24,301 bases of DNA from Pelargonium cotyledonis (lineage: Eukaryota > Streptophyta > Magnoliopsida > Geraniales > Geraniaceae). Position numbers and translations under genes: made by a program. Location: contig JAYMTA010000777.1 of NCBI GenBank assembly GCA_036897625.1, forward strand, positions 1 to 24,301. The letters run 5' to 3'. Positions 21,250 to 24,301 of the stretch are shown one piece after another (position 1 is the first letter of the stretch; the number at the start of each line of letters is the position of its first letter). Under the pieces are notes generated by a model. The model was not told the DNA's origin, did not search any database, and worked only from the letters and a program-made list of their open reading frames with translations.

Positions 21250-21489
21250 GCTGAGCGCGCAGTTTTGTATTTCCACGAGAAACTTCGGCCCGGTTCGGTG
21301 ATGTCAATAGGCTCGCCGGTCCGGTTATTGGTTATTTGGGGGAAAATGTATCAATTAGATTTGGACCCTAAGGTATTTTCGGGTTGGTTCGGGTAAGGGG
21401 TTTATAGGATAAAATACATTTAATTTTGAGGGTTGCCTCGGGCCAATTTTTTCCCCAACCCGACCAACTTTAAATTGAGTTAGATTCAA
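21250..21489. other. SUV3-like promoter region up to the MULE
   Basis: About 240 bases with no gene. It contains phrases such as CGGCCCGGTTCGG and GGGTTGGTTCGGGTAAGG of the kind found in dispersed plant repeats. It separates the SUV3-like leader from the Mutator-like element, so the promoter available to SUV3 without transposon sequence is short. Confidence 0.4.
21481..21489. repeat. Left 9-bp target-site duplication of the MULE
   Basis: TAGATTCAA directly abuts the left terminal inverted repeat. The right copy at 22570-22578 is TACATTCAA, differing at one of nine positions. Nine bases is the duplication length of Mutator-like transposons. Confidence 0.85.
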
Positions 21490-22569
21490 GGAAAAATTAC
21501 ATATGAGTATCATCAACTAACTATCTTTTGCACTTTACTATTCTAAAATTTTTTCTTTTTACTTTAAGCTACCTTGAACTTTACAATCGTTGATTCGTTC
21601 ATAAGTCCGTCAGTGAGATGATAAAAAAACCAAAACACCCTCCATTTTTATTATAAATACAAATAAAAAATAAAAAAAGGAAAATGAAGAGGAAGAGGAC
21701 GATGAAGCTCGCTGCTGTCCTCCGCCGCTCTCCATCTCCGGCGAAGCGCGCCTCCTCAACGGTTAAGCTCGACTTTAGATGTAGTTAGTGACGTCTGCTC
21801 TGGCAACATCCAGATCTCGGCATGGCCGTGAACGTGATCCGGTGATGGCGTGGGCTTCTTGAGCTTCGAGGCCCGACGAGCGAGAGAGAGAGGAAGTAGA
21901 TGGCTCGCCGACGTGAAGCTAATCGAAGAGAGGGAGATAAAGCATAGGGTCGCCGGCGTGAGGAAGCAGAGGGCTGTTGTCGAGCTTCGTAAACAGAGAG
22001 CTCCTACGATGGTTGTCAAGCCGAGCTCCTTCGTCGTCCTCGATGCTCCGACGTCCATCATGGCAGTGGCTCGGCATCAGGCTCGACTTGTTCGAGAACC
22101 CACCATCTCCGTCAATCCCGCCGCCGTCGATGTCGTGCTCTGTCATCGTCGTCCGTCCGTGGCCACACCGGCGTGAGAGAAGAGTCATAAGTGAACCAGA
22201 TCTGTTTTTTTTTTTTATTGTCATTTTGTTCCAATTTGTGGGCATGTGCCAATTTTTCCTTAAATTTAATGAATCAAAATAAATAAAATATGATAAAAAT
22301 TTATTTTCCAACGAGCTTGAATTATCCAGCTAAAGTTTGAAGTTTCCGGTAAGAGAGTTCTTGACTAATAAAGAATAAAGGTAAAATTGGTATTTAAAAT
22401 GTTTATACAGTCATGTGGATGACACATGATGAAATAGAATAATTTTTCATCCAAGTTAACTGACAGAACAATTATTATAAAGTTTAGGGTAGCCCAAAAT
22501 TACAAAAAACACTTCTGATAGTAAAGTGTAAAAGATGGTTAGTTCAAGATAGTCATCTGTAATTTTTCC
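21490..22569. mobile_element. Non-autonomous Mutator-like element, Pack-MULE-like (1080 bp)
   Basis: Both ends open with GGAAAAATTACA reading inward. They stay alignable as inverted repeats for roughly 125 bases (about 21490-21615 and 22445-22569), including CTTTTGCACTTTACTAT or CTTTTACACTTTACTAT and AGCTACCTTGAACTTTA or GGCTACCCTAAACTTTA. A 9-bp duplication flanks it. The interior from about 21680 to 22200 is strikingly GC-rich compared with the AT-rich ends and surroundings, with coding-like text (CCGCCGCTCTCCATCTCCGG) and open frames of 101-130 aa on both strands. No transposase is present. This is the anatomy of a Pack-MULE carrying captured host gene sequence. I could not identify the donor gene, and the frames show no known domain, so I do not call them genes. 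Confidence 0.88.
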
Positions 22570-22578
22570 TACATTCAA
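22570..22578. repeat. Right 9-bp target-site duplication of the MULE
   Basis: TACATTCAA directly follows the terminal TTTTTCC. It pairs with TAGATTCAA at 21481-21489 (8 of 9 identical). Confidence 0.85.
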
Positions 22579-22912
22579 ATAAAAGTAGGGATGGATATTT
22601 TTGAATATCCGCGAGTCCAAATTGCCAGTTGTTCATAGATGTGGCAATCCAATTTTTAGTGTTGGTTAGAATTGTCTAACATGATCACAAACATTGAGTT
22701 CGTTTGGGTTTGATTTCATGGGCAAAATGTGTAGTTTCCCCCAACCTGATCCAAACATTATTTCGGGTCTATTTTATGAGTCCTTAACTCAAAATATGCA
22801 AGCCGAAATCGTATGTATACGAATTTGAGGCTAAATCACTTTATTTTAATTGTGCATTTGTTAAAAAAAAAAGAGTTTCTTATCCAATTTGCAAATTTTC
22901 AATACAAATTAA
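22579..22912. repeat. Repeat-like AT-rich spacer between the MULE and the SINE
   Basis: No gene. Phrases such as GTGGCAATCCAATTTTTAG, CAACCTGATCCAAAC and TTCGGGTCTATTTT resemble text in PFK5 intron 10 and suggest an old dispersed repeat. A run of ten A lies at about 22863-22872. Confidence 0.3.
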
Positions 22913-23131
22913 CCACCAAGCGCGTGGATCAACTGGTAAGGAGTTGTTCCAGCTTAACTTGAGGTCTCGAGTTCGAGTCACAATGAATGCAGCTGCGTTA
23001 AAACTTGGTAGGGAGAGCTTTGCCGCCCTTGTGGTCCTACCTGGCTCGAATGGGGATTAGTCTGGGTGTGGTAAAACGGCTTAAAGGTGCAAACCGCGAG
23101 TGTGCGGGCCCGCTCAGGAACCTAATGGTTT
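22913..23131 (+). mobile_element. tRNA-derived SINE
   Basis: The head carries an A-box-like TGGATCAACTGG (22925-22936) and a B-box-like AGTTCGAGTC (22970-22979), about 33 bases apart, the internal RNA polymerase III promoter of tRNA-derived SINEs. A non-tRNA body follows, then a 3' tail ending GCGGGCCCGCTCAGGAAC (to about 23121) that is shared with 6254-6329. I did not find a convincing target duplication or a long A tail, so the ends are approximate. It is not a tRNA gene: no acceptor or anticodon stems can be closed. Confidence 0.75.
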
Positions 23132-23159
23132 AGACAAAAAGAAAAACTATTTCCCCATT

Positions 23160-23600
23160 ATTAACTCTATTGTTCTGTACGAAAGCCAAGCTCCTTCGCT
23201 CATCTAAATGAGACCGCAGTGGACTTCCTGCCTATGCGTGTCCGTGACCTACACGGCTAGGGTTTCGAGTTTTTCAGCAATCTAGGGTTCAGGCGAGGGC
23301 GTTCGACGGCCGGCGGCAAGGGGAGGATGACGGTACTAGTTTGGAACTGTAGGGGTACGGGCAATGGGCGTGCAAGGAGGGTGTTGCGTGATCAGATCCG
23401 TACACAGAGACCAGTTTTGGTTTTCTTATGCAAAACAAAGGCTACTCGGGGAGAGTTGGGGGTGTTCACCTGTAGGAATGGTCTGGAGAGGTGCTTTGCC
23501 GTTGATTGTGTTGGGCGTCGAGGAGGATTGGCGTTGTTTTGGAGGAAGTCGGCTTCGGTAAGGCTTCTCGGGTTCTCGCAATACATACGAGCAAAATGAA
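23160..23600 (+). pseudogene. LINE (non-LTR retrotransposon) 5' fragment with start of the endonuclease ORF
   Basis: A GC-rich leader (about 23160-23326) precedes an ATG at 23327 opening a 90-aa frame. It begins with the VWNCRG motif of the AP-type endonuclease at the N terminus of plant LINE ORF2 and continues with a GGLALFW block typical of the same domain. The frame ends at TGA 23597-23599 and the sequence turns abruptly AT-rich; nothing of reverse transcriptase follows. The position expected to hold the catalytic Glu (the ETK motif) is Lys36 (KTK). The copy is therefore a dead 5' remnant. Loss of the 3' part is unusual, since LINE copies normally lose the 5' end. Confidence 0.8.
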
Positions 23601-24073
23601 TCCAACTGGACAACAATTTTAAAGTTGAATTTTAAATAGAAATTTAATATGTTTCAAATTTACTTTAATTCTTGCGTACAAAAATCGTACCTAAAATTTA
23701 TATATGTTGAGAGATATAATTATGTATTCGATTTTTTTGGTACAATTCCAACATAATGATATTTTTTAATGAAACCAAGATTTGTATATGATTTTTGTTT
23801 TAATATAACATACCGATTACCTCAAACAATGAAAAAAAATTACCACAAACAATCATGAACTGTAAGTAAGATAATAACTAAGAAAAAGTATATGACTCAT
23901 AAAAAAATTGAGTGATGAGCGTAATAATGTTTAATATAGAAAATGATAATTATTATTAATTTGATTTAAATTCATATTATATGACAAGTAATGAATAACA
24001 TGAAAAGGATTAGGGACAATTTTGCCTTATTAAAGTGTGGAAATATCATTTCACTATCGAATACTATAAATAT
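23601..24073. other. AT-rich spacer
   Basis: About 470 bases of very AT-rich sequence after the LINE fragment. I see no gene, no RNA gene and no clear repeat boundary. Its end is the 3' flank of the PR-1-like gene on the minus strand. Confidence 0.5.
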
Positions 24074-24075
24074 AC

Positions 24076-24096
24076 TCGCGCGCGCGTGCACGCACG
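24076..24096. repeat. Alternating purine-pyrimidine tract (CG-rich)
   Basis: A run starting CGCGCGCGCG and continuing into GTGCACGCACG alternates pyrimidine and purine with few breaks for about 20 bases, just beyond the stop codon of the PR-1-like gene. Such tracts can adopt left-handed DNA and tend to vary in length; no function is shown. Confidence 0.6.
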
Positions 24097-24118
24097 AGCT
24101 GGTTAAGATTTGGGAGGC

Positions 24119-24301
24119 CTAGAAAGGCCTCTGGCCCCAATATCTACCCTTAGGATAGTAGTTGCAGATGAGAAAGGTGTAGCCGCCGGAGGTGCACAGG
24201 ACCTTCTTGCAGCCGAGCTGGGTGGATAATCGCGCCACGATCTGCTCGTAGTGGCTGCATACCTTTCCCGGGGCGCCGGGGGTGCCGGGGGGGTCATACT
24301 C
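24119..24301 (-). CDS. PR-1-like CAP-superfamily protein, C-terminal part (cut by the window end)
   Basis: The minus strand from the window edge to TAG at 24119-24121 gives 60 codons. They match the C-terminal third of plant pathogenesis-related protein 1 and its relatives: a VCSHYEQIV block (CAP signature region), then LGCKKVLC, then FLICNYYPKGRYWGQRPF just before the stop. The spacing of the visible cysteines, C-(HYEQIV)-LGC-C-CNY, is that of the family's disulfide core. These are secreted, cysteine-rich proteins, often defence- or reproduction-related. The usual VWR after HYTQI is VAR here, so the common Trp is absent. The start, signal peptide and rest of the CAP domain lie beyond the window. 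Codons are strongly GC-rich compared with the AT-rich flank. Confidence 0.88.
   Translation of the reverse strand, partial: EYDPPGTPGAPGKVCSHYEQIVARLSTQLGCKKVLCTSGGYTFLICNYYPKGRYWGQRPF

Noticed and set aside
21756..22311. Protein-coding genes inside the MULE (open frames of 101-130 aa on both strands)
   Set aside because: Overlapping frames on opposite strands are expected in GC-rich sequence with few stops. None shows a domain, and they sit inside a transposon.
22913..22985. A functional tRNA gene
   Set aside because: A-box and B-box-like motifs are present, but acceptor, D and anticodon stems do not pair and a long body follows. It is a SINE head.
24103..24297. Alternative minus-strand frame (64 aa) over the PR-1-like exon
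   Set aside because: It is Pro/Ala/Arg-rich shadow sequence. The neighbouring frame has the CAP signature and a fitting stop.
1..24301. A clustered novel system (defence island, biosynthetic cluster or similar)
   Set aside because: The four genes have unrelated, recognisable roles and opposite orientations, separated by transposon-rich spacers. Nothing suggests they act together.

Overview
This window is plant nuclear DNA from a flowering plant, most likely a eudicot. The evidence is GT-AG introns in AT-rich intergenic sequence, a plastid-type phosphofructokinase, a MEL2-type meiotic regulator, a plant SUV3 helicase and plant-style transposons (Stowaway-like MITEs, a Mutator-like element, a tRNA-derived SINE, a LINE). 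I cannot name the species.

Layout. Positions 1-117 are the end of a Stowaway-like MITE. Positions 1074-5659 (+) hold a 13-exon gene for a chloroplast ATP-dependent 6-phosphofructokinase of the PFK5 type (517 aa once spliced). Its last intron (1158 nt) appears to contain an antisense LTR-like fragment. Positions 5660-7640 are AT-rich intergenic DNA with an antisense copy of a SINE tail. Positions 7648-13253 (+) hold a 13-exon gene for a large RNA-binding protein (about 1135 aa). It has ankyrin repeats, a CCCH zinc finger, an RRM, a glutamine-rich 22-aa tandem repeat, a LOTUS/OST-HTH domain and a C-terminal C3HC4 RING; this is the architecture of rice MEL2, which acts in premeiotic germ cells. 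Positions 13.3-17.2 kb are intergenic, with an LTR-like duplicated block, a complete 252-bp Stowaway-like MITE and a piece of a relative. Positions 18930-21128 (-) encode a SUV3-type DExH RNA helicase (732 aa, mitochondrial), and the strand-specific splice signals downstream suggest a 3' UTR with several introns. Upstream of SUV3 sits a 1080-bp Pack-MULE-like element (21490-22569) with long inverted repeats, a near-perfect 9-bp target duplication and a GC-rich interior. A SINE (about 22913-23131) and the 5' end of a decayed LINE (about 23160-23600) follow. The right edge (24119-24301, -) is the last exon of a PR-1/CAP-superfamily gene, cut by the window end.

The genes do not form a pathway or operon; they are neighbours with separate roles (plastid glycolysis, meiotic RNA regulation, mitochondrial RNA turnover, secreted defence-type protein). 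I see no previously undescribed multi-gene system. The observations most worth checking are the Pack-MULE next to the SUV3 promoter, a SUV3 stop codon that would be recreated identically by splicing, an 87-nt in-frame intron hidden inside the long MEL2 exon, and two unusual substitutions at conserved PFK positions.

All exon boundaries were read by eye from splice signals, reading frame and remembered family sequence. They are predictions, not transcript-supported.
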